Shown: positions 11,223-23,551 of the stretch, piece by piece
Position numbering within the stretch: the stretch's first letter is position 1
Layout of the letters: each line of letters opens with the position of its first letter
Assembly: GCF_001522545.3 (NCBI RefSeq)
Contig: NC_031781.1
Span: 7,294,911 to 7,358,910, forward strand
Reading direction: 5' to 3'
Length of the DNA: 64,000 bases
Source: Parus major
Lineage: Eukaryota > Chordata > Aves > Passeriformes > Paridae
The notes under the pieces: model-generated
The model's database searches: none
Told to the model about the DNA's origin: nothing
The model's input: only the letters and a program-made list of their open reading frames with translations
Position numbers and translations under genes: made by a program

Positions 11223-14200
11223 GTAAGTGTGATTTTTTTCCTGGCATAATGGCAAAAATCTCTAAGGTAAATTGGACTTTTGAAATTCAGATGCGTGTAC
11301 ACTGTTTTAGATTAAATAATAAACATCTGATGATAGTTTTCCTCCCATGCAAGCATCCTCTTCTTTGTCAATGTTTCCTAAAACACAGGAAAATTAACAT
11401 CTTCTATGAATAACAACTAAGTGCTTGTGTGCACTCTAGGAACAAAGTATACTACTATAACAGAAAAGTTAAAATAGTAGATAATGATTAAATACATTAT
11501 TTAAAAGCATTTCTTTTCCTTCCAAAACAATCTTTGTGAATAAAGCAATTACACTGAGCTGTTTTATTTATACATCTTCTTTTTTTTCCTAGAGCTGCCA
11601 TAAAATATAGTGGAGTTTTTGTGCTGGAAAATGCCATTTCAAAAAAAAAGTGTAAAGAAATATGACTGTCTCTCTTATTTCATACAAAACAAATTTTTAA
11701 AGCTTAAGTGAGTGTATTTTATGCTAAAGGCTGGTCTGCATTTTGTTTTACCGTTCCATTCAAAATAGACATATAAATGTAGTAAAATTCAATTTACTCA
11801 AAATTATTTTTTTAAATGCAGAAGCTTCATTTGAAATAATGGAAATTTTTAATAGTTCCACTAAGAACGGGAAGTTTCGGTGTAAGCTCTCTTTTTATAT
11901 TTTAACAGACTTTTACTCAAAAGTAAATGGCCACTTTACAAGAGCAGTGCTCTTGAAGTGACAATTTAATAGGCAAATTGTGCTGTGTGTCATTGACTGG
12001 TGTAAAGACTTCAACTGAATTCTTCAGCTTCATATTTGCATATTTCTTAGCAAAGCAGGGGATAAAATTGCTGCTCTAGGCTTCATTTAATATTTGCATT
12101 GCCTGGATACTAGGCTGTCTTTATGCCAAAATAATATCCTGTCTGAAGCTAAAATATCAGTCAGGCCCCTAAAAACCAAGAGCAACTGTTCAGTGATTTC
12201 CCTCAGCTTGAAGAGAACCATCTCTAACACTGAGGCTGTGCAGGACAGTCAGGTTTGCTGTGCTAGAACCAGAAAATGCAAAACAATTCCTTGAGGAATG
12301 GCAGCTGTGCCTGTCCTAGTCCTTGGTGTTTGCAGAGCAGCCAAAGCAGCCAGTGGAGGAAATAAATAATTTTTCTTTCAAGTGTGCTCTACAAATATGC
12401 CTTAATATATCCTGACATGAAACATCCAGTCTCACTTGCGTTTTATGCTAGAGAAAATATCTTTCAAACACAACATCCCTCTTCATCTCATGAAAATGAA
12501 TGTCTGATGTGTATTTTGAGAGTGCACTAATTGCAGAAGAGGCAATAATAGCTTGCAAACTTCCTTGTATTTAAAACAAAATATCAGTGCAGCACCTTGA
12601 TGGACCAGTATTATTGGGAAATTTCCATTCATGTTTTAGTTGACAATGAAGTTTTCATTTCACAAGTCACAAGTTGCTCCCTTTCTTTGATGAGTTAAGA
12701 GTATGAGACATACCCACTCTTCACACTCATTGGAATGTCAATACTTTTAGGTAGTTCTTGCCCAGCTCATGTCTGGTTTGGTAGCAAGGGATGGTTGTTT
12801 GGAAGGAGCATATTTTAGGAAGAAAAAGCAGAAGATATTTTACAAAAGAGCAGGAGAGAAAAGCACATGCTTAGCTATGTTCTTCTGTAAATTCTGTATT
12901 ACCACTAAGGGTTGGAATATTTATTGATATTTATTATTTATTGATATTTATTAATATTTATTGACTGCACTTCATTAAATTAAAATTAATAAACCTGCAC
13001 ATTTATTTATTACTTAACAAAGCTCAGAAAAAATATATATCAGTTCCTCGAGTGGAGAAATTGCTTCCTACTCAAATTGTGACATTAATAGAATATGATA
13101 TACTATGAAGATGCTGGAGGGTCCACATACACCTGCCCATTTGCCAAACCCTACTATGGAAAATACTTCTGCCCAAGATATTTAATTGCAATCACATTTG
13201 TAAATGAGAAAGAGGAAACCTGAAACCTTGGGCAACCCCATCATCTTCTGGACTCCAGTGAGGTGCAGGAAATGTGTCACCAGTGAATCTTTGTCAGCCT
13301 CTTTGTGACACAAGCCACATGTTGATACTGGTGAGGCTAGACTCCAAACACAGGTGAGAAACTCCCAACAGATAGGGAGAGCACAAGAGAAAGGGAAGAG
13401 GTGTAGCAGAGCTAGTAAGGCAATTTTCTAGAAAACACTGAACGATTAAATATGCCACAACCACAGTGAGAACATGGAAACATCAGAAATAACAACTTTT
13501 CTGACCAGCTTTAGTACCTCTTTTGAGATCTATGCATTTGGTGGAATATATATATATATTTATTATATACAAAAGCTGTGACCAGTTCAGAAATGCATGC
13601 CCTGGTGTGATTGGAAATGCTCCCCTGGCACTGCTCAGTGGATGCACCACTCACGGAAACAGATCATCACCAGGGGAAGGGCTGTGGAGCCCAAGAGCCT
13701 GTTCAGTGTAATCTATTCCTGTCATACCTCATCTTGTTTTCTCACTTAACAATTAGTTTAAGATAGGGTTAACATTTGTGCTGATGTGCAAAGTGTATCT
13801 CTGTGTTAAGGAACAATGAAGGGGTGGGGAGGAAAAAGAAAGGGAATGAGGGAGAAACGTTGTATGACAGATACTTGGTGTGAGTCAGAAGAGCTGCTGT
13901 CCTGTAGTTTGACCTTGAACCAGCCCCACTGCTTCCTGGTAACTCAGTTTCCCAGTCTTTAAGATGGAAATAATGACACTTTTTTTTCAGATTAAAGGTG
14001 CTATGGAGTCTTTTAATTACTATTTTGGGAAGCAGATAACAAGCATTGCTGTTGGGTAAAGTAACTCTTCTGCCTCTCCCACCCACAGTTATTTTAACTC
14101 ATGAAACCCTCCAAAGATTCCCAAGCTGTAATATATAATAGATATTTTGGCTTCAGTAAAATATACCACAATTTACATATCAAATAAATGTAAACTCACA

Positions 14201-14560
14201 TTAATAAAGTTTAATGATGCACCGCACCACAGAGATAAAAATGACAGTAAATCCATCTTGGATCTACACAGAAAGAATAGAAACTCATGCATAAATGTAA
14301 AGTAGGTTGGCAATGGCTAAACCATTAATAACTACCTTAACAGTGATGTCTTGCAAAATTACATTCCACGGATAAACTTTTTTTTTTATTTAATTGAAAA
14401 AATAGTGTTATGCACTGCCTAGGAAATCTCACAGGGTGGCAGAAGCTGAGTAACATTTCCGTTCTTTGCGAGCTCTGTAATACAGCATCTCATGTTGTTC
14501 ACAATTTTGTGTGCTGTTCTTCTCATGTTAACATCAAGATGTTTTTTGCTGTGCCTATAG
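11223..14560 (+). other. CACNA2D3: CACNA2D3 intron, 3.3 kb
   Basis: A GT-AG intron with donor GTAAGTGTGA and acceptor TTTTTGCTGTGCCTATAG. It contains a low-complexity TTTATTGATATTTA patch near 12917-12964 and a short TA run near 13546-13566. I see no other feature. Confidence 0.9.
12917..12964 (+). repeat. Low-complexity TTTATTGATA-type tandem patch
   Basis: The motif ATATTTATTGATATTTATTA recurs two to three times in imperfect tandem copies within a CACNA2D3 intron. It is simple-sequence slippage and carries no gene. Confidence 0.7.
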
Positions 14561-14672
14561 CGCAGAGGTTGAAACAAACCCTAGAGCCCTGTGATACCGA
14601 ATATCCAGCCTTTGTTTCCGAGCGCACTATAAAGGAGACCACGGGGAATATTGCTTGCGATGACTGTTTCAA
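14561..14672 (+). CDS. CACNA2D3: CACNA2D3 coding exon: LEPCDTEYPAF segment
   Basis: A 112-nt exon beginning CGCAGAGG after the acceptor CCTATAG. The carried-over G plus CG gives Ala, so the junction reads TAKAQRLKQTLEP. It encodes LEPCDTEYPAFVSERTIK, then ETTGNIACDDCF and AA of a Lys codon. The donor is AA followed by GTAAGC. Three Cys are present: one in EPCDTE and two in ACDDC. The human protein, from memory, has Ser where this has Phe in DDCF (TTC against TCC), so this is one notable substitution next to a conserved Cys. The cagAGG site is not used: starting at CGCAG keeps the frame and the family sequence. Confidence 0.96.
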
Positions 14673-16037
14673 GTAAGCCCTTTCAATTTTTTTTTTATAC
14701 AACTGTTTGTGACAAAGCAATAAAACTGAATTATTCAAGGCTGTGTTGAAGAACGTACCAGTCTGTTGTGTTTTATCCTATGTGCTGACCTCTGTCAAGG
14801 TGCCGTTTCTCCTGTTACAGGGGTCACTTAAAAGTTTGATGCTCTTAAATTAAAGCCGTGCCTATTCTTTTCTACCAAAAAAATGTAGAAGCAGTAGAGG
14901 CTTATGTTAATTTCAAAGAGTGAATGTTTTCATATTTTTCCTAAGTACAGGCAGCATTCTAAGGGTATAGGCTGTAAGATTTAGATCCAAAAGGTAAGTG
15001 TTGTTCAGTCTCCTGTCCAGGAGTGAAACCCTTCTGGATAAGTTAGGAGTTCCCTTCTGCTACTGTGAGATCTGGGTGTTTTACTGGAATGCCAAAGAGA
15101 GTTTCCTTCTTGGAAGTGCTAGTCTGAAAGAGTGGGAGACTATTAAATCTATTCTCCAAACTTTTGGTGCTGGGAAGCTGTGTTAATAATAACAAATCTC
15201 ACATGACTGTGCTGTAATGTCATTTCTACCAGTGCTGATGGAAACTTGTCCCTTATAGAGCTAAAAGAAGAGGAATACTTCAATCTAGCTTTCCTCTTTC
15301 ACACTGAAAATGTATTTTCTCTGCATTTGGTGCCCATGTGCTGTGTGTGACATTTTGACTGTAGTTCTGGTACATTTTAACTGTGGAATTGCATAGGTAT
15401 TGCTTATGAAAATTTCTGTACTTTGATAAGTCTCTTAATTGGATTTCCTTTATGCTGAGAGGTTGTCATCACCAGGGAGATTAGTATTTACAACAATAAT
15501 TTGTCTATCAATATTGATGCCAGGAAGAATTTATAAGTTAAACAAAAACTGTTACAGCTCTTCCTTTCCAGGATAAATCAATATGCAATTAGCAAATAAA
15601 GGTGAAAACTTCACTTTGAAGTCAATAGGTGTGCTTCTGGACTTACTCCTAAATTTTCTCCTTGATATTTTCATTACTTTAAAACAGGAAATAAGAGTAA
15701 GTACACTGGAGATAAATTTTAAGTGCTGATATTCACTTTTCATTTGCTACTGACCAACTTTTAAGTAGAAGGAAATTGTTAATGTCTAGTATGAATAATT
15801 GGTTTTATATGGCTTTGTGGAATAGAAGTATGAGAGTACTTTGTAAATTGATGCTCTGGAACCCTTTAAGTGCAACAATAGGTCCCACTGCCTGAAAAGT
15901 ACAAACTCAACAAAACCATGCCGTGATTTTTCCACTTGACATATCAAATACAATGAAGTTACACTGCTGCAAGTGCTTTGTGCCAGCATTGTAGAATTTA
16001 AGCAGCCTTATTTTGTGATAATTTAGCAGAAGGTTAC

Positions 16038-16205
16038 TGAGAAGTTGTGAAACAAATGAGCATGCAGTCCTGGAGGTGTTCCAGGCCAGGTTGGATGGGG
16101 TTTTCAGCACCCTGGTCTAGTGGAAGGTGTCCCTGCCATGGCTGGAGGGCTGGAACAAGATCATCTTTAAGGTCCCTTCAAACCCTAACCATTGTATGAT
16201 TCTGT
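16038..16205 (+). mobile_element. CR1 LINE 3'-end fragment
   Basis: The stretch reads GAGAAGTTGTG, then CTGGAGGTGTTCCAGGCCAG, then TTGGATGGGG, CCTGGTCTAGTGGAAGGTGT, CCCTGCCATGG, GATCATCTTTAAGGTCCCTT and finally CATTGTATGATTCTG. This is the well-known 3' terminal consensus of chicken repeat 1 non-LTR retrotransposons, whose end is a short tandem of an ATTCTATG-like unit. Only the 3' non-coding end is present, typical of 5'-truncated copies, and several mismatches show it is old. It lies in sense orientation in the large intron. The 5' limit is approximate. Confidence 0.93.
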
Positions 16206-19200
16206 TTAAATATTGCAAACAGACAAAATTCCATGCAAAGAAGATTAATTTAACAGGACTAGGTTTTCTCAGAGGAATGCAGATTTTAGTCTGTGTTCCT
16301 AGGTAACTTCAGGTCAAAGGAAATAAGTTTCAAAAATAATACAATTCTGCAATACTTGGAAAGCATGAAGTTGGAAGCTGAGTTTAGTGAAAATTATAGT
16401 ATTTCAAAAATAATGCACTGAGATCTTTTTCATAGAAAAACATTTTGTGTTCCACAGTGGAAAAAAAAATAAAATAAAACCCTGTAAGTTGCAAACTGAT
16501 CTCAAGGCACCCATTATTTTTCTCCACAAGCAACGGCAAAACCTAAAGAAATAATCCAGAAGAACTATTAGATTCTCATGGGAAAGTTGTTCATTATACC
16601 ATTTACCCACTGTCATTAACAATCTACAAATTGCATCTAAGATTGCAGACTGCATTGGATTCCAAATATTTTTGTTATAACCCAGGACACTTTCCCGCAG
16701 AACAGCTAAGGAATTTGACCCAAAGTCCTTTGTAGACCTACATCTTCTGACCCAGTTTTCTGCTTCATAGCCTCAGTACCAATAAATATTTTTACAAGCA
16801 AGTGTATTGCTTAATATTTGTAATTTAAGAATGATGGGCTCAATCAGAACTTATATTCAATCTTTTATCCAGTAAGTGTGGGGCTGACACTGTGTCAGGT
16901 GCTTAATCTGTGCAGTGTCACTTTGAGCCAGTGGGATTCTTTTCTGCATCCTCCTTGGATCATGTTAGGGGTTAATATGTGATATATAATTGCAAGTATT
17001 TATTGCAAATAGAAGAAGATAATTGTAAATATTTACCTGATGATGCACCCCATGGAATACTGAAAAACTGCTTGAAAGACACTAGAAAAGTCAGTATATT
17101 GTGAACAGGTTTGCAAACAAAAGTTGTGCAGATACTCTGCTTTAAGCAGGTTTGAGTCAAAAGATACCCCAGTCCCTGGCTTTTGTTCCTGCAGTGTCAG
17201 GCACTACTATGGAGCCCTTGTCTGAAAAAGGAGACTAAAACCAGTCTCTTAGTAGAAGTAAAAATGATGACTGATGTTAATTGAAACCATATAATGTTAC
17301 TTAGAGAAGACATTTTGGGGCATAAATACTGTGTTTTTGCTAACAAAGTCACAGTCATAGCCAGCAAGGTCACAGGGTGAGGGGCAGAGGCTCAGTTTTA
17401 TTCTGTCCTGGGTGTGCTGTTACTGATCTTGTAGAAATACCCTGCCCATGCAAAAAGGGACAGTCACCAAATACATTAATGAAAATTCATAAATATTTCC
17501 AGTCACAAATTCAATCATGGGTACTCGGATTTAAATTGAAGTATACTAAAGTCACACAGTAGAAAGGACTACCTGCTAATTACTTTTTTAATAGCTGGCT
17601 CACATTTTCAGCCATCTCTGGGAACTCCTTCAATGGAAGGACACCTATGCACTTAAGCAGGCACTAAAAATATACAGACATATAAAATGCACCCCCTATA
17701 TGTAAGCTTATCTCTTACAAGAAAACTACTTTGAGATAAATTGCAACGTTTAAAAACGATTTTCAAAAATATAGGTTTTATTAAGAAAGCAGGAGCCTAA
17801 AAGAAAATAAGAATTAACATAAGAATGTCATTAGGGTCAGGGTTTGGCTGTCCCACCCCATAATTTGTTGTTATTCAATATCCCAATGATTATTAAATTA
17901 ATCTGTTATTTAAACAGCAATCAAAAACAAGTCAGCCCACATTTTCTAAGCACCATCAACAAGAGAGAAAAACTGGGATTTTTTTGAAAAATCTGAAATG
18001 GTTTCATATTTTCCAGTAAGCAATTCCCTTTTACAGCAAAAAAAAACCTAAAAAAAATATAAACCCCATTACTTCTGAAAACTTATATCATTGACTGTTC
18101 TATCACAGCCTCAAGATTGAAAGTAATTAATTGCTAAAGAGAAATATTTTTTCTTTATCAGTCTTAACTGGCACTCTTTCTGTGGAGTCAGAACTGCACT
18201 AATGACAGATGTACTTGGTGTGGGCTTTAAAGGTGTTCTGCTGCTCAGAGACGAATTTCTGATTAAGCTTGAAGTTTTAGACTGTATAAATGTATTAGTG
18301 ATGTTTGTAGTTTTATGAATACTGCACCAATATTTCAACTAATTTTAAATATAAGTGTGTTAACCAATGTTTTTTAGCAATGCTCACTGGGTACCTCACC
18401 AGGTTTTGCCTTTTGGGGATCTCATCACAACAGATTTTACTTGGACTAAAGGTGTCTAAGAAAAGCATCACTAGAATGCCAAAGCTGTTATAAATTAGGA
18501 AAGATGATGGCTGTTAAGATATTTGATCAGAAAATGTTTGCCAGTCTTTTTATTATATCCTCCCATCTCTTTGTAGAACAAACAAAAATGATTTTGTCTA
18601 ATAGCAAATCTCATTTATTCATGAAAATTCAAATGCTTTCATTAAGCTTCATTTATTAAAATAATATCAGTTTCAGCTATAACTGCTAAGAAGGTGAGTA
18701 TAGAAATTTAGTTGTCTGACTATTTATACTTTAAGCACATATGTTAAAATTTCAAATTTGCAAGGAGTCAGTTGGGTGCATAGTTGCCAAATTTGTGTGT
18801 TTGCTGTGAAAACTGTGGTTATACAGATTAGGCAGCAGTTGCACAGTCAAATGCTTAAAAATTTGCCCTTTTAACCTCTCCTGTTCATGTGTGATGACAT
18901 ATTGGACTTGGATGAAGATCAAAAATCTGGCCTTACTTCCAAAAAAATCCCCCTTCTCTTTTAATTGCAGCACTCATGGGTCTACAAGGTCAATACCAAA
19001 ACCCCAAAGAAACTGTTTTGTTTCCAGTTGATCCTTTGTTCACAATCTTAAGACACAAAGAGGAAAGTAAATATAAGAAAGCCATATTGTCACCAGGGAA
19101 GCAAGGAAGTATTTAGCTACAATCATCCTAACCCTGGGCAAGACTTATGTGTGTTTTAATTATGCCAGATATGAAAGATGAGTGCATTTACTTTACCTTG

Positions 19201-21192
19201 TTCAGCATGTAAGTTGCCTGTTAAAATGTATAATAACTGCTTCTTTGAATAAACACCGTCCCATGTACCATCTATTTGCCCCCATAGAGTGTTAGTAAGC
19301 AGACATTTGCAAAGAAAATCATCAAAAAATCATCAAAGAGAATTGCTTCTCTTGCTTTCTCATAGACTGGGCATTGAATGCTGTTTATTGTCAATAAAAG
19401 AGGTAAATGGTAATGGCAACGTAGTTCATGATGACCCTGAACCCTTCATGTGGACTTATAATGGCAAATTTCAGATTTGTCCACTAAATGCACAGATTTG
19501 GCAGGAGCAGATAAATAACAACACAAATTAGACACAGACTGCTCAGGGCATGAGTATATTAGTGTCAGGAGTAGTGCAATCTGCAGACATTAAAATGGTA
19601 ATGGTTTTTAAAACCCACTTAATCTCGAGACATACCACCATTTGCTAAAATATTTCCGCATTTCTTTCGCAGTAGAAGCTTGCCAAACTGCTGTACTTGA
19701 TCATGTTTAAAATGTGTAAATAAATACACATTTCAATTTCCCATGAAATAAATAATCATTTGCCTTTTCAGATGTAGTTAGTTTACTGCTAAACAAACCA
19801 GCTTGCCACATAAACCAGCCAAAGCATCGAGGGCCAATTTCTTCTCTTTGGGAGCTCTATTGATGTGTCTCAGAATGTCCCTGCGTCTGTCCTGGAGCTG
19901 TTAGGGCAGGAAATTATAGTCAGTCTTCATAATGACATTTTGGATTGTATTCTTTTTCCTGTGTCCACCTTTTCTGGTGCTGAGGGAAATGCTCTCTCTG
20001 TTTCCCCACCCTTTGTCCAGCCCGTATGTTTGCACTGCTCCTTGTCCAGCAGCCGTTCCCGGTACCCGCGTGGCGATGTGCACACCCAGGGTTTTGACCC
20101 GTGTTGGGTCTCAGCTGTGCTGCAGCCAAACCTCTCAGGACTGGTCTTTACAGTGCTGAACAGACCCTCATTTCAGAGCTTGCTTGGATGTGCTTGGAGC
20201 TAAAGGAATATCTTCAAGGGAAACTCCGTATTTTTCATGCCTCAGCGGTTCATTGTTGAAGTCTCAAGGGTCACAGTCTAAGTATATGGAATTATCTTGC
20301 ACCTCTCTTTTGAAAAGCAGATCTTCCAGGCTTCCAGATTACTTATGGCTGTTAAAAAGTCTTTAAACTTGAGGCAACAGCGGTATTTCTAGAAACTTAT
20401 TTTAGCCAAAACCCCAAAACTATAGAAGATCCAAAAATATTTTTTCCTTGTTCTTTCCTAGTAAAAAGTATCAAATTATGCAATTTAAACTGCTAGAATT
20501 GTTTATTAAAGGTCTTTATACTTAGCTGAAAATGTTATATTGTGTGTTACCCACACTTCTCCATTTGCAGGCTGAGTAACTTTCTCTTCACTTCAAAGGC
20601 ACCAATGATTATAATGTTTGTCATGCAGGTGTAATTTAAAGTCACTATATGGGCAATTTAACTCTACCCTTTGATAATGTATATTTTGAATGTCCAGTTC
20701 AGGAAACACTGTAAATTACTATTTTCATTTAAGAAAAAAGGTATATAAAATAATAGGGCAAGACATATCTAAGTTACCAGGCAGGTCTGTGCCTGCCAGT
20801 CATCAGTTTAACAATCCCTGGGACAGTTTTCAAGGCTGGAGAATTTCTGTTTGCTTGGAGGTTTTTGGGCTTTTTCTGTTTCAGAACTTTTTTAGTATCC
20901 TTGTTGTTCTGGAACATTTTAGTTGTCTATACACAGACTGCCACCCTATGTCTCCCTCTGTAAGCACCGTAAAATCTTGGAATTTTAGTGAAAATTAAGT
21001 TTAGCTGTAGGTTTTTTTCTCACAAGTAGGATGGGATGTGCACTCCTCTTGACTCCCCACTTCCAAGAAAACCACTGCAGGGAAACGTGATGATCTGCAC
21101 CCATTCACTCTTCATAGTTAAAATCAGTACTCCATTAAAATATAAATCATAATCCACTTAAAAGTTAGTTTAATTTTACATTTTGAACAAGT

Positions 21193-21230
21193 ATTAATAA
21201 ATATTAATGAAATTAATAAATATTAATGAA
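21193..21230 (+). repeat. Perfect 19-bp tandem duplication
   Basis: The unit ATTAATAAATATTAATGAA occurs twice, head to tail and identical, inside the large CACNA2D3 intron. It probably arose by replication slippage. Confidence 0.85.
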
Positions 21231-23411
21231 ATGATAGATTCATAGATTGCTGATGCAATAAAAGCATGCTTTGTAATGACAAGATTTAAAATGTTGTATG
21301 TATGCCATAATATATAGAGCTGAGTAATAATATACATTAGTTTTATTTACAATGGCTTGAGATAGGAAAAAAAATTGAAATTGAGAAATGTGATGAATTT
21401 TTAAAGCCAGGCACATTTATGAAGAATTGCTAATATTAGAACATTAATTTTAGTTTGTAATATATTCATAATATAGGCAGATGAAAAACAATACAAACAT
21501 GGCTTAGACATCTTTACATGGAGCACTTTCTTTTTTAAAGGGTTTGGGATAGCTTACTGAATATTTTAAAGCCTTTAACTTAGGAAAACAACATGAATCT
21601 TAAGATTTGAGAGCCATGCAAAGAACTTTTGTATATTATATTAAACAAAAGAGAGTTTTATCTGGCTATGGAAAAGATGGCACATAATGCACTTAAATAT
21701 TTCAGATGTAGCCTTCTCAATCATTGCTAAAATTTATTTTAACAGAAATAAATTAACATTTAAAATATTAAATTTTGTTAATAAATTAACAAAAAACACA
21801 CTGTGGACTCATCCAATGAGCAGTTTCGCTCCAGGATTTATTACTCTTTTTATGTGACTCTCCTGGTCATTTCTGTATAAAAATACTTCAGTTTCTGTTG
21901 TGCAGCTCCTTGCTAGAGTCATATTGTACACGAGACTTGACCTAAAGTTGTGGAAAAGAGTAATTCCAATTCTTGCCATTCAAAAGTTACTTTTACAATG
22001 TCATATGATATCTGTGAGCCTTCCTAAACCAGAATATATCAACAGGCTTTTTCATCTTAAAGTTATATATAGAATCTAGCTTAGAAATCATATAGCATTT
22101 TAAAAATCATAATCTGAGATGTCTCTCAATACAAACCACAACTGCTTGTGTAGAGCTAAAGAACTCTGCTAAAAACACATATTTGCTAACATGCTGTATT
22201 GGAAGTGTATTTTTCAGCCTGGATATCTTCTCTGACCTGTCTGTTGTGGTCTTGTTACCCAGGTGTCACTGTCAAGGGAAAAGGCTTTAGGAGACCTCTG
22301 ATGTGATTTGCTTTGTGCCAATTACTGTGTCTCCTCTGTTGGTCACTGTGAGCACAGACCCAGGCACCACCCTGCTTGTGGAGACACACCTGTGTCACAC
22401 TCAGCTTGGGGTTGTGCAGGGGTGTGAATGCTGACAAACATTTAAAGCTTGTGGGGTTTCTGGTCTTGATTTCTTTGAAAAAAAATTGCCAGTACCATCC
22501 ATTACCCTACACCTCATATGGAGGGGTGGCTGCACCAGAAGGGTTATGAGCAGTCCAGCGCCTCATTACACTAAGGATCTTTTGTCATCCTAAAGGCTGT
22601 ACACTATTAAGTTTTTGGGTGTTTGCAGCATTCCTAACGTGCAGTTGGTCAAGTGCTCTTGTCTGAGCATCAGTTATTTGAGAAAGAATCCCCTCCTGGT
22701 GGGGAGTGAGCAAGGATGGGCATTTCTGGGGGATCCTATGTGAAGCTGGGGGGTTTCCAGCCATGGCACAGCTCTGTGGGGCCCTGAGCATTCAGCAGGC
22801 ACAGGAATGGTGAGGATGACACTGCTCACCTAAATCCTCAGCTCTGAACTTTGCTCTGTGTTTGCACTGATACCAAACTGTACTACACACAGGCAGGCTG
22901 TATGTGGTGGCAATATTTTGCTCACATGAGGTCAGGATACAATTACAAGCCTGAGGCTGGGAGTTTGTCTGCCCCTCTTCATGTGAGAGAACCATTAGCT
23001 GTGAGAGAACCATTTATATACTGCTCCAGCTCTCAGAAATGTTGTTATTGGCATATATGTTATTTTTACAAATTGCATTAGATATTTCATTCTCTGTCAT
23101 CAATTATTTTAGGAAAAAACCCACAAAAAACAAAAAAAAACCAAGTAGCACAACTTGACTGTGATATAAACATTTCATTCATTCTTTGCAAAAATGTGAT
23201 AAGCAAGAGAGATGTGGGTTGGAAATGTGGCCAGCAGCCTGGAAAGCACATGATAGGAGTTGGGAAACAGCAAAGTGGATATCTGCACTTCAGTTGAATG
23301 CTTAAAGTTTGTTCCAGACCATTAGGGTTGAACGTTTGCAACCAACAGTTATGTGAGTAACACATATTTGAGTCCTCAATATTTTCCATTTACTCTGCCC
23401 TCTTGCTGGTA

Positions 23412-23426
23412 TTTTTTTTTTTTTTT
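23412..23426 (+). repeat. T15 homopolymer
   Basis: Fifteen consecutive T. No flanking element is recognisable that would make this the tail of an inverted retrocopy. Confidence 0.8.
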
Positions 23427-23538
23427 GTGTCCCCAAAAAATAGAAAAGATCACATTTGACAGATGTGAAATGTAATCCCAAAGTTACAACTCATCTTAAT
23501 CCAAAATACTCCAAGTTCTTTAATGGAGGTTTACAAGC

Positions 23539-23551
23539 AAAAAAAAAAAAA
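23539..23551 (+). repeat. A13 homopolymer
   Basis: Thirteen consecutive A, about 110 bp after the T15 run. The sequence before it does not resemble any retrotransposon or mRNA that I recognise. Confidence 0.75.

Noticed and set aside
15617..15628. GAAGTCAATAGG, similar to part of the palindromic repeat at 55193
   Set aside because: Only about 12 bases match and no second arm is visible.
20020..20140. GC-richer patch with several CpGs, considered as a promoter or CpG island
   Set aside because: Only about 100 bases, few CpGs, and no associated exon or transcript evidence.
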